The notes beneath the pieces are model-generated. The model had not been told where the DNA came from, searched no databases, and saw only the letters and a program-made list of their open reading frames with translations. The position numbers were made by a program, and so were the translations under genes. This document shows positions 51,871-60,145 of a stretch of DNA of 64,000 nt, piece by piece (position 1 is the first letter of the stretch; each line of letters opens with the position of its first letter). This DNA comes from Xanthomonas maliensis (GTDB lineage: Bacteria; Pseudomonadota; Gammaproteobacteria; Xanthomonadales; Xanthomonadaceae), in contig NZ_NSET01000019.1 of the NCBI RefSeq assembly GCF_009192945.1, positions 1 through 64,000 of the forward strand, given 5' to 3'.

Positions 51871-54800
51871 ATGACACGTAGTCCCGCCTTGCGCCGCCCG
51901 CCGCGTCCGTTCCCCGGTTCGCACTATCGCCGCGTCAGCCTGCTGGCCATCGCCCTCAGCGGCGCCATTGGGGTCATGACCGTCGGCACCGCCCAGGCCC
52001 AGAGCACGACCGCCAGCATCTACGGCAACGTGCAGGCTGGTCCCGGTACCACGGTGACCGTGCAAAGCGATACCGGCCTGACCCGCACGACCACCGTCGA
52101 TGCTAACGGCCGCTACGCGATCGGCAACCTTCCGGTCGGCAGCTACACCGTTACTGTCCAGCGTGATGGCCAAACCGTGGACACCCGCAAGAACGTGATG
52201 CTACGCGTCGGCGCCGGCTCGGACGTCTCCTTCGGTGCCGCCGGGGGCGAAGCCGCGACGCTGGAAACGATCACTGTCACTGGCAAGAACATTTCGCCGG
52301 TGGATGTCTCTGCCACCGCCTCACGCACGATCATTACCGCCGAGCAGTTGCAGCGCCTGCCGCTGGCACGCTCGGGCGAAGCGATCGCCCTGTTGTCGCC
52401 TGGCGCAATCCAGGGCAGCGGCTATTTCGGCAATGCCATTTCCTTCGGCGGCGCCGGCGTCACCGAGAACGCCTACTACCTCAACGGCTATCTGAGCTCC
52501 AATCCGTTGACCAACATTGGCGGCGTCACCCTGCCGTACGGCGCCATCGATCAGCAGGAGACCTATACCGGCGGCTACAGCGCCCGTTATGGTCGCTCGG
52601 CCGGCGGCGTGATCAGCCAGATCGGCAAGCGCGGTACCAACGAGTGGCACTTCGGCGGGCAGATGCTGTGGCGGCCCAAGACGCTGTCCAGCGACTATAA
52701 GGACGTCTTCTATCCGGATACTGCCCCGCCGAACAGCAACTACAACTACACCGATTCAACCTTGCCCGGCACGCTCTACCGTAGCCGCAAGGACGATAAG
52801 CAGTGGAATACCGTCTACAGCGCCTACGCTGGTGGACCGCTCATCGAGGACCGACTCTTCGTTTTCATTGCCGCCGAACAGGAACGGACAGAAGGCGTGT
52901 CGACCGCTCGCCGAGATGACCCGGTCATCGGCCGCAACAATTATCGCTATGACGAGCCCAAGGTCTACGCCAAGATCGACTGGAATATCAACGACAGCAA
53001 CGTTCTCGAGTTCACCGGCGTCAAGAACAATTACCGCGAAAGCGGCACATATAGCGACTTCAATGGTTACGAGGGAGTCGCCTCGAATGCAGACGGTGCG
53101 TTCGCCGACACGGTGAAGGTCAACGACCGCTACTACATCGGCAAATACACCAGCTATATCACCGACGCACTGACCTTCAGCGCGACCTACGGCAAGAGCC
53201 AGCAGAGCGACTATCGCAATAACCCGAGCACGAACCCATTTTTGTATACCCCTAATCTGCAGGATCCATCCGTTACCGGCGGCGCCCAGATTCGCAACAA
53301 CCAGACCTCATCTCAAGGACGCGACGGCGAAAACCGCACGCATGGCCTGCGCCTCGACCTGGAATACGTGCTGGGCCACCACACGCTGGCGGCGGGCGTC
53401 GACAATATGTATTTCAACGCCGACAAAGAAGGAGTGGTCACGACCGGCCCAGGGTATACCTGGACCTATGGCCGCTCGCGGCGCCCGGATTTGCCGATCA
53501 GCGGTTCGCTGGGCGTCGGCCCGGCCGGCGGCGATGGCTATTACGTGTATCGAGGCGTGTTCAACACCTCCACCAGCATGTCGGTCCGGCAAAAGGCCTA
53601 CTTCCTGGAAGACAAGTGGCAGATGACTGACAACTTGTTGCTGACATTGGGCGTACGCAACGACAAGTTCACCAACTTCAACGACGCCGGCAAGCCATAT
53701 GTGGAAAGTGGTGACCAGTGGGCGCCGCGCTTGGGCCTGAGCTGGGATGTGTTCGGCGATTCGTCGTTCAAGGTGTACGGCAATGCCGGCCGCTACTATC
53801 TGGCATTGCCCAATAGCGTGGCTATCCGCGGAGCATCGCCGTCGACGTTCACCCGCGAGTACTTCAATTACACGGGCGTCGACGCGCAAGGCAATCCCAC
53901 CGGCCTGACGCCAATTGCGGTCGATCCGAGTAGCGGCTTGGTCTGCTCGGGCAACGTGGTCTCCTCCAACCTAGAATGTGGCCAGCCGACCGACCCGGCC
54001 GGCATCGCTGCCACCAATCTCAAGTCGATGTACCAGGATGAATTCATGGTCGGCTTCGACAAGACCCTGGGCAGCGATTGGGTCACCGGCGCCAAGCTCA
54101 CCTATCGCACGTTGGGCGCCACCATCGACGACGTATGCGATTCCGCCAAGATGAGCGACAAACTGACCGCGATCGGCATTGATCCCAGCACGGTCAATAT
54201 TCCTGGGTGCATCATCTTCAATCCGGGCGAAACGAATTCGTTCAGCCTGGCCAATCTCGATGGCTCGGGCCGGACCCAGTTTTCGATGACGTCAGAGGAC
54301 TGGGGCTTCGACAAGAAGGCAAAGCGCAAGTACCTGGCTCTGGATCTCTTCCTGCAGCACCCCTTCGACGGCAAGTGGGAAGGCCGCATCGATTACACCT
54401 TGTCGCGCAACTATGGCAATACCGAGGGCCAGGTGAAGTCGGACATCGGCCAGACCGACGTGTCCAAGACCCAGGACTGGGATGCGGCTGCGCTGATGTG
54501 GTATTCCGGCGGATATCTGGCCAACGATCGTCGCCACCAGATCAAGCTCTATGGCTCTTACCAACTCGCACCGGAATGGCTGATCGCTGGCAATATCCGC
54601 ATCCTGTCCGGAACGCCAAGGTCCTGCCTGGGCTATGTCAGCATCAACGGCATCGACGAGTCTTCCGCTGCCGGCGACCCGGTCGGGTATGGCTCGTCCT
54701 ATCACACCTGCGACGGCCAGCCATCGCGGCCTGGCGACGCCGGTCGCCTGCCATGGACGAAGATCGTCGATCTGGGCCTGACCTACCGCCCCGCCTTTGC

Positions 54801-54975
54801 TGACAAGAAACTGGCCTTCACCCTGCAAGGCTTCAACATCTTCAACGAACGCAAACCGCTGCAGGTGGACTCGACCTGGGAAGACAGCCCTTACAGCCTG
54901 TCCAACACCTACGGGATGGGGATCTATTTCACCCAGCCTCGCTATGCCGTGTTGTCCGTGTCGTACGACTACTGA
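51871..54975 (+). CDS. Oar-like TonB-dependent receptor with N-terminal carboxypeptidase-regulatory domain (second copy)
   Basis: 1034 aa from the ATG at 51871 (GGAGAGAGAG upstream); a GTG at 51844 is less likely. An extended basic n-region precedes the signal core (SLLAIALSGAIGVMTVGTAQAQ). The regulatory domain follows (TTASIYGNVQAGPG, TTTVDANGRYAIGNLPVGSYTVT), then a good TonB box ETITVTG (about 132-138), plug and barrel ending VLSVSYDY. It is a clear paralogue of the 11266-14346 gene: many blocks are identical, such as YGAIDQQETYTGGYSARYGR and DQWAPRLG. The differences concentrate in predicted surface loops, which suggests a different ligand. The next gene is a TonB-like protein. Confidence 0.9.
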   Translation: MTRSPALRRPPRPFPGSHYRRVSLLAIALSGAIGVMTVGTAQAQSTTASIYGNVQAGPGTTVTVQSDTGLTRTTTVDANGRYAIGNLPVGSYTVTVQRDGQTVDTRKNVMLRVGAGSDVSFGAAGGEAATLETITVTGKNISPVDVSATASRTIITAEQLQRLPLARSGEAIALLSPGAIQGSGYFGNAISFGGAGVTENAYYLNGYLSSNPLTNIGGVTLPYGAIDQQETYTGGYSARYGRSAGGVISQIGKRGTNEWHFGGQMLWRPKTLSSDYKDVFYPDTAPPNSNYNYTDSTLPGTLYRSRKDDKQWNTVYSAYAGGPLIEDRLFVFIAAEQERTEGVSTARRDDPVIGRNNYRYDEPKVYAKIDWNINDSNVLEFTGVKNNYRESGTYSDFNGYEGVASNADGAFADTVKVNDRYYIGKYTSYITDALTFSATYGKSQQSDYRNNPSTNPFLYTPNLQDPSVTGGAQIRNNQTSSQGRDGENRTHGLRLDLEYVLGHHTLAAGVDNMYFNADKEGVVTTGPGYTWTYGRSRRPDLPISGSLGVGPAGGDGYYVYRGVFNTSTSMSVRQKAYFLEDKWQMTDNLLLTLGVRNDKFTNFNDAGKPYVESGDQWAPRLGLSWDVFGDSSFKVYGNAGRYYLALPNSVAIRGASPSTFTREYFNYTGVDAQGNPTGLTPIAVDPSSGLVCSGNVVSSNLECGQPTDPAGIAATNLKSMYQDEFMVGFDKTLGSDWVTGAKLTYRTLGATIDDVCDSAKMSDKLTAIGIDPSTVNIPGCIIFNPGETNSFSLANLDGSGRTQFSMTSEDWGFDKKAKRKYLALDLFLQHPFDGKWEGRIDYTLSRNYGNTEGQVKSDIGQTDVSKTQDWDAAALMWYSGGYLANDRRHQIKLYGSYQLAPEWLIAGNIRILSGTPRSCLGYVSINGIDESSAAGDPVGYGSSYHTCDGQPSRPGDAGRLPWTKIVDLGLTYRPAFADKKLAFTLQGFNIFNERKPLQVDSTWEDSPYSLSNTYGMGIYFTQPRYAVLSVSYDY

Positions 54976-54998
54976 CGCCTCTCCCGTCAGTGTCGTTT

Positions 54999-55026
54999 GC
55001 CCAGCCCTGCGAAGGGCTGGGCTTTT
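54999..55026 (+). terminator. Rho-independent terminator after the second Oar-like gene
   Basis: Nine-base perfect stem GCCCAGCCC / GGGCTGGGC with loop TGCGAA, followed by TTTT. Confidence 0.9.
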
Positions 55027-55089
55027 CTGATGAGCGGTCGCGTACCGTTCCGATCCGATCGCCGGAAGCGCCTGATGACACCATTGCGG

Positions 55090-55113
55090 GCGATGTCTCC
55101 AACGTGACATCGC
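55090..55113. promoter_or_regulatory. Inverted repeat upstream of the TonB-like gene
   Basis: Perfect arms GCGATGTC and GACATCGC with an eight-base spacer, about 130 bases before the start codon. Possible operator; no known regulator matched. Confidence 0.4.
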
Positions 55114-55244
55114 GAACGCAAGAGACGCACGCATCGGTGGCTCGCTTGTAGATCCCATTGCGTTGGAGTACATCTGGGCCTGCGGACGGCGGATGCGTCC
55201 GCATCGCGCTGTTCCTTTCCGCAGATCCGTTCCGGAGGTGGATG

Positions 55245-55919
55245 ATGGTACGCACGCAGTCGCAAGCGATTCCCCGCACCCAACCCATCGACAGTTCGCG
55301 TGTGCTGGCGCTCAGCACCGCGATCGGTTTGCATCTGCTGGCCGCCGGACTGTTGTTGATTCCGCTCTCGCAGCATCCGCTGACGCAGCCGGCAGTCGCC
55401 AAGGAACGCTGGCAGGTCCCGATCAACGTGCCGACGCCGCCAGTGCCGCCGGCGCCGCCAGTGGTCGTGCCAGTCGTCGTGGAGTTCACGCCGCTCAAGA
55501 CGCATACCGCCACCCCCACCACGCCGATCAAGGCATCGGCAACGCAAGCGGCGGTGGTGGACAACACATCCGCGGCCCTGCCGCCACTGGAAGCCACTCC
55601 CGCGACAGGTTCGGCCGATAGCGTTGCGTCCAGCGGGCCGGTCGAGGCGGGTCAGTTGCACTATCTCAGCGCGCCAGCACCGAGTTATCCGGTTGCGGCG
55701 CTACGTGCCGGCCTGCAGGGCACCGTCGTGCTGCGTGTGCTGGTCGACATCGATGGACGCCCCAGTGAGGTCAGCATCCAGACCAGCAGCGGTCACCGCG
55801 CACTGGATCTGGCCGCACGCAGCCAGGTGTTACGCAGCTGGCGCTTCCAACCCGCCCTGCAGAACGGCCAGCCGGTCCAGGCTTACGGTCTGGTACCAGT
55901 GAGCTTTTCGTTGGAGTAG
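55245..55919 (+). CDS. TonB-family energy transducer
   Basis: 224 aa from the second of two consecutive ATGs (55245), six bases after GGAGG. Topology is that of TonB: short cytoplasmic start, one membrane helix (STAIGLHLLAAGLLLIPL), a proline-rich periplasmic linker (PTPPVPPAPPVVVPVVVEF) and the C-terminal TonB domain (APSYPVAALRAGLQGTVVLRVLVD, ALDLAARSQVLRSWRFQPA). It should couple ExbB/ExbD proton-motive energy to an outer-membrane receptor. No exbB/exbD is in this window. Being directly downstream of an Oar-like receptor, it may be a dedicated partner, although a terminator separates the two. Confidence 0.9.
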   Translation: MVRTQSQAIPRTQPIDSSRVLALSTAIGLHLLAAGLLLIPLSQHPLTQPAVAKERWQVPINVPTPPVPPAPPVVVPVVVEFTPLKTHTATPTTPIKASATQAAVVDNTSAALPPLEATPATGSADSVASSGPVEAGQLHYLSAPAPSYPVAALRAGLQGTVVLRVLVDIDGRPSEVSIQTSSGHRALDLAARSQVLRSWRFQPALQNGQPVQAYGLVPVSFSLE

Positions 55920-56325
55920 GCGCGGCCTTGAAGCCGCGGCGGCCCAGCTGCCGCGGCGGCCTGCGCTGAGGCGCGGGGACCGCAGCTCCCCGATGATCGC
56001 CTCGCCCGCCGTGACCATGGCGGTGCGACGGCCACCTGGCGTGCGTCATGTCCGTTGAGGTGCGTGCGAAACGCTCTATGGCGGGTCGACACAAGGCGTG
56101 CGCTGGCTGGCCCGCCTGGACAAGGCACGCAACGCGGTCTCGGCGCGCCGCAGGACGCCTCCCGCAGCGTTCGTCGGCGGCACGGAGCATGCGCCGCGCC
56201 GCTTATCTTGGCGCCAGCCAACGCCCGTGCCACGCAGCACCCGCCCTGCACCGCCGACGGCCAACGCATCTCATCTCGACGTGCATAGCACACGCTAGCA
56301 TGGCTGTCGGCGGGGCGACGTTCGC
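55920..56325. other. Intergenic stretch between the TonB-like gene and rlmH
   Basis: About 400 bases between convergent genes. Right after the tonB-like stop is a small hairpin CGCGGC / GCCGCG (55921-55938), overlapping two direct copies of CCGCGGCGGC (55934 and 55951). The rest is GC-rich with no convincing frame on either strand. Confidence 0.45.
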
Positions 56326-56796
56326 TCAGGCGCGGTGATACGGATGATTGGCCAGCATCGCCGCGGCCCGATACAACTGCTCGGCGACGATCAATCGCAC
56401 CAGCATATGCGGCAAGGTCAACGGGCCGATCGACCAGCGCTCGTTGGCGCTTTGCAACACCTCGGCCGCGTGCCCCTCCGGCCCGCCGATCAGGAACGCC
56501 AGATCGCGGCCCTGTCCGCGCCAATGCTCCATGCGTTGCGCGAGCTGTTCGGAGCTGAGCGGTCGTCCGGGCACATCGAGCGCAACCACATGGGCGTTCT
56601 TGGGCAAGGCCGCCAGCACCCGCCGGCCCTCGTCGTCGATCGCCCGCTGGGCATCGCGCCCCTTGCCGCGCAGGCCCGGTTCGATTTCGACCAGCTCCAG
56701 CGGCATCCAATGCGACAGACGTTTCTGGTATTCGGCAAAGCCCTGCGCTACCCAGGCCGGTGCGCGTTCGCCGGTGGCGATGAGTCGGCATTTCAT
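56326..56796 (-). CDS. rlmH: 23S rRNA (pseudouridine1915-N3)-methyltransferase
   Basis: 156 aa from MKCRLIATGERAPAW. It is a SPOUT-fold enzyme with the knot residues in DLAFLIGGPEGHA and the C-terminal LTLPHMLVRLIVAEQLYRAAAMLANHPYHR in pieces, which is diagnostic of RlmH. It methylates pseudouridine 1915 in helix 69 of 23S rRNA. In most bacteria rlmH directly follows rsfS; here a PhoX gene on the other strand and a J-domain gene stand between them. Confidence 0.96.
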   Translation of the reverse strand: MKCRLIATGERAPAWVAQGFAEYQKRLSHWMPLELVEIEPGLRGKGRDAQRAIDDEGRRVLAALPKNAHVVALDVPGRPLSSEQLAQRMEHWRGQGRDLAFLIGGPEGHAAEVLQSANERWSIGPLTLPHMLVRLIVAEQLYRAAAMLANHPYHRA

Positions 56797-56917
56797 CGCC
56801 ACATGATATCCGTGTCACGGCTCGGACATTCCGCAGCATCTGTGCCGCTGCGTGTCATGGTGTGGTTACAGCCGGCAAGTACGGTCGCTGCACCACCCAG
56901 CCCGCAGGAGCCGTTCG

Positions 56918-58453
56918 ATGCCCAGTTTCGATCCCGCCCGCCGCCAGGTCCTCAAGGGCAGCGCCGCCGCCATGGCCGCCGGCGCGCTCGGCAGTCTTAG
57001 CGCCTTGCAATCGCGCCAGGCCCAGGCCGCCACGACCAACGCACAGCAGTTGGAACCGGTCCCCAGTCGCTACGGCCCGCTGGCGCCGGTAGCCGACCAG
57101 AGCACCGGCCTGCCGCTGCTGCAGCTACCGCGCGGCTTCAGCTATCGCTCCTTCGGCTGGAGTGGCGACCGCATGGACGATGGCCAGCCCTGCCCCGATC
57201 GCCACGATGGCATGGCGGTGGTCGGCGTGCGCCGGCCGGATTGGCGGCCGGGCCGCGATCCGCTGCGCGGTCTGGAATACATGCTGATCCGCAACCATGA
57301 GCGCGGCGCGGCCACACCATTCCGCGCGCCGGCGATGTACGACACCGGCATCGTCAGCGGCAACCAGCTGGCCGGCGGCGGCACCACCACGCTGAGCTAT
57401 GGGCTGCGTGGCTGGGGCAGCCTGGAGCCCAGCCTGGGTGGCACCCTGGTCAATTGCGCCGGTGGGCCGACCCCATGGGGCACCTGGCTCAGTTGCGAAG
57501 AGATCAAGACCAACGCTATCTCCAGCACCGGCCGCAAGCATGGCTATGTGTTCGAGGTGGACCCGGACAGCGCCCGCACCAGCGGCCGCCCGCTGGTGGG
57601 GCTCGGCCGCTTCAGCCACGAAGCGGTGGCGATCGACCCGCGTACCGGGATCGTCTATCTGACCGAAGACGATCGCAACAAAGCCGGCCTGTACCGCTTC
57701 ATCCCCAACGATCGGCGTGGCCGCAACGGCTCGCTGGAAAACGGCGGTCGCCTGCAGGCCGCCCGCGTGCGCGGCCGCCGCAACGCCGACCTCATCGTCG
57801 CCAACATCGGCCAGCAGTACCCGTTGGAGTGGGTGGACATCGCCGAGCCCGATCTGGACAGCATCACCGCACCCGCCGGCTTCGCCGATATCGGCGCCAA
57901 CGACACACTCAGCGGTCCGTTCGCCCAGGCCTGGGCCGATGGTGCGCTGCGCATGAGCCGCGGCGAAGGCATCTGGTACAGCTACGGCAAGATGTTCATC
58001 GTCGACACCAGCACCGGCGTCGATGCGCAGGGCCGCCGCGGCTACGGCAACGGCGCGGTCTGGGTGCTGGATCTGTTCACGCAACGTCTGAGCGCGCTGT
58101 TCGTCAGCGGTCACCAGCTGGCCGGCCACAATCCCGACAATGTCACCGTCAGCGCACGCGGCGGCGTGGTGCTGTGCGAGGACGGCGGTGAGAGCCCAGA
58201 CGCCTACGGCCCCGGCGCGCGACTGCTGGGACTGACGCGCGCTGGCGAGTCGTTCTACCTGGCCAAGAACAATGTGCAGCTGACGTCGCAGCAGATCGCC
58301 GATGCCGGCAAGCTCATCGCCGAAGGCGACTATCGCGAGAGCGAATTCTGCGGTGCCTGCTGGGATCCGCTGGGGCGCACCTTGTTCGTCAACATCCAGA
58401 CCCCCGGCATCACCGTGGCGATCACCGGCCCGTGGGAACGCGGGCCGCTGTAG
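56918..58453 (+). CDS. PhoX family (DUF839) phosphatase, Tat-exported
   Basis: 511 aa from the ATG at 56918 with CAGGAG upstream. The N terminus is a Tat signal: RRQVLKGSAAAMAAGALG. The body is the PhoX/DUF839 beta-propeller: LPRGFSYRSFGWSGDRMDDG, IRNHERG, GGTTTLSYGLRGWGS, NCAGGPTPWGTWLSCEE with the conserved C-E-E, GYVFEVDP, GRFSHEAVAIDP, YLTEDD and the late PDNVTVSARGGVVLCEDGG. PhoX enzymes are Fe/Ca-dependent phosphatases; more distant DUF839 members have no proven activity. It may complement the PhoA-type enzyme at 32771 in scavenging phosphate. Confidence 0.9.
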   Translation: MPSFDPARRQVLKGSAAAMAAGALGSLSALQSRQAQAATTNAQQLEPVPSRYGPLAPVADQSTGLPLLQLPRGFSYRSFGWSGDRMDDGQPCPDRHDGMAVVGVRRPDWRPGRDPLRGLEYMLIRNHERGAATPFRAPAMYDTGIVSGNQLAGGGTTTLSYGLRGWGSLEPSLGGTLVNCAGGPTPWGTWLSCEEIKTNAISSTGRKHGYVFEVDPDSARTSGRPLVGLGRFSHEAVAIDPRTGIVYLTEDDRNKAGLYRFIPNDRRGRNGSLENGGRLQAARVRGRRNADLIVANIGQQYPLEWVDIAEPDLDSITAPAGFADIGANDTLSGPFAQAWADGALRMSRGEGIWYSYGKMFIVDTSTGVDAQGRRGYGNGAVWVLDLFTQRLSALFVSGHQLAGHNPDNVTVSARGGVVLCEDGGESPDAYGPGARLLGLTRAGESFYLAKNNVQLTSQQIADAGKLIAEGDYRESEFCGACWDPLGRTLFVNIQTPGITVAITGPWERGPL

Positions 58454-58559
58454 AGCCATAGGGCGCTGCCGGAGGCGTCATGCGTCCCGCGCGACAGCGC
58501 GTGTCGCTGCACCAGGCGATGCGTCCGGTTCGCCTTGTCGAACAACCCTGCCGCGGTCT

Positions 58560-59666
58560 TCACCAGGCCGCGTCGGCCGCATCCGACCAGCTGCGCTGCT
58601 GCTTCAGCCAACGCTTGAACAGGCGTGGATCCTCCAAGAGTTGCAACTCCTGCTGCGACTGTTGGAGCTCCTCTTCGGTCTCGCGCTTGAGTTGCGCCAG
58701 CAGCTTGTCCAGCCGCTCCGGCTTGGGCCGCGTGCGCAGCTCCAGTCCGTACTCGGCACAGAAATCGGCGGCCTGACGGGCGAGCTGCGCACGCAGATCC
58801 GCACACTGCCGCTCCAGCTCACGGTTGTAATCCTGCAACCGCGACGTGCTCATCGCCGCCACGCCTTGCGCATCCAGCAGGCCGATCTCCGCCTGGAGTT
58901 CGAGCAACCCCAACAGATCGCCCGCCTTGTAGGCCACGTTGAGCCGCTGCATCAAGCCGGTCCGGTGCGCGTGGTCCGGTGCGTCATTGGCACGGTCGGG
59001 ATGCAACGCGGCAGCCAGCCGGCGATACAACTCGCGCAATGGTGGCGGCTCGGCGGACGCCGCAGCCGCCTTGTTTCCTGCGCGCTTGCGACCTTGCGGG
59101 CGGCGCTGTTGCCGGGCCTGCTGTTGCTGCTGCAAGCGCTCGCTGATGCGCTCGTACAGGGCTTCGGGCGAATCGATGCCGTCCAATTCCTCGGCATCCA
59201 GGCCGTAAGCCTGCCCGATGGCCTGCTTCATCAGCGCCTCGGAGACAGCCACTTCCTCGTCGTAGCCGACCGCACTATGGCGGTCGTAGATCGGCCGCAG
59301 GGTCTCGTCGCCAGCATCGATCAGCGGGCCGGCGATCTCGCACAACAACTCGGACAGAAAAGCACGATCGGTCTTGGCCAGCTTGATGCTGACGTGCGCA
59401 CGATCGAGCAACTCGACCATGGCACGATCGGCCACGCGCCGGCGCTCCAACAACGGCAACAGTTGGCTGTGATAACGCGCGCGCCAACGCGTCAACGCCA
59501 GCTGCCATGCATGCAGCTCAGCGCGTTGCCGTTCCAGTTCGCCAAGCAAGCGCTCAAAGCGCCGTTGCGTCGGCGATGCAGTGGCATCGCCCGCCGGCCG
59601 ACTCTGTAATTGCCGCAGCGCCCGGGAGCCAGGCAGGTCGGTCGGAACCGGCCCCTTGCTGGCCAT
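58560..59666 (-). CDS. J-domain protein with long coiled-coil regions
   Basis: 368 aa. No signal peptide. Residues about 35-90 and 260-350 are rich in Glu, Gln, Arg and Leu and likely form coiled coils. A Q-rich linker (LQQQQQARQQ) and a basic stretch (RRPQGRKRAGNK) precede a J-domain-like core, LRELYRRLAAALHPDRAND, with the HPD motif at H222-D224. It should therefore work with DnaK, probably on a specific client, but no client is evident. It lies 15 bases before the rsfS stop region on the same strand, upstream order rsfS then this gene, so they may be co-transcribed. Confidence 0.75.
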   Translation of the reverse strand: MASKGPVPTDLPGSRALRQLQSRPAGDATASPTQRRFERLLGELERQRAELHAWQLALTRWRARYHSQLLPLLERRRVADRAMVELLDRAHVSIKLAKTDRAFLSELLCEIAGPLIDAGDETLRPIYDRHSAVGYDEEVAVSEALMKQAIGQAYGLDAEELDGIDSPEALYERISERLQQQQQARQQRRPQGRKRAGNKAAAASAEPPPLRELYRRLAAALHPDRANDAPDHAHRTGLMQRLNVAYKAGDLLGLLELQAEIGLLDAQGVAAMSTSRLQDYNRELERQCADLRAQLARQAADFCAEYGLELRTRPKPERLDKLLAQLKRETEEELQQSQQELQLLEDPRLFKRWLKQQRSWSDAADAAW

Positions 59667-59681
59667 GACGGCTCCGGTCAG

Positions 59682-60098
59682 TCAGTCTTCTTGCTCGGCG
59701 TCGTCGTCCGGACGCTGGTCACCCACCGTCCACAGCCGTTCCAACGCGTAGAACTCGCGTACGCGCGGCAGCATCACATGCACCACCACGTCGCCCAGGT
59801 CGACCAGCACCCATTCGGCCTCGCGCTCGCCTTCCACGCCCAGCGGCATGACATCCAGACGCTTGGCGAACTTGACCACCTCATCGGCGATCGACTTGAC
59901 GTGACGGGTCGAGGTGCCGGAAGCGATCACCATGAAATCGCACACGCTGGACTTGCCGCGCACGTCGATCTCCACCACGTCCTTGGCTTTCAGTTCCTCG
60001 ACCGCCTCGCGCACGGTGGCCAACAGGGCCGGTACCGACGGCGGAGGGTTGGGAATGGAGGTCTTGATGACGTGGGCTGAACTGGTCAAAGCGGTCAC
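59682..60098 (-). CDS. rsfS: Ribosomal silencing factor RsfS
   Basis: 138 aa from the GTG at 60098. The core matches the Iojap family: VEELKAKDVVEIDV, CDFMVIASGTSTRHVKSIADEV, GEREAEWVLVDLGDVVVHVML and REFYALERLW. It binds L14 on the large subunit and blocks subunit joining under starvation. It is longer than the E. coli protein because of about 25 extra N-terminal residues and an acidic C-terminal tail (DDDAEQED). It follows nadD with 47 bases between. Confidence 0.94.
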   Translation of the reverse strand: MTALTSSAHVIKTSIPNPPPSVPALLATVREAVEELKAKDVVEIDVRGKSSVCDFMVIASGTSTRHVKSIADEVVKFAKRLDVMPLGVEGEREAEWVLVDLGDVVVHVMLPRVREFYALERLWTVGDQRPDDDAEQED

Positions 60099-60145
60099 TC
60101 GATGGAATTAGGGGAAAGTATAGGCTGGTCCGGACGGCCGCGTGT

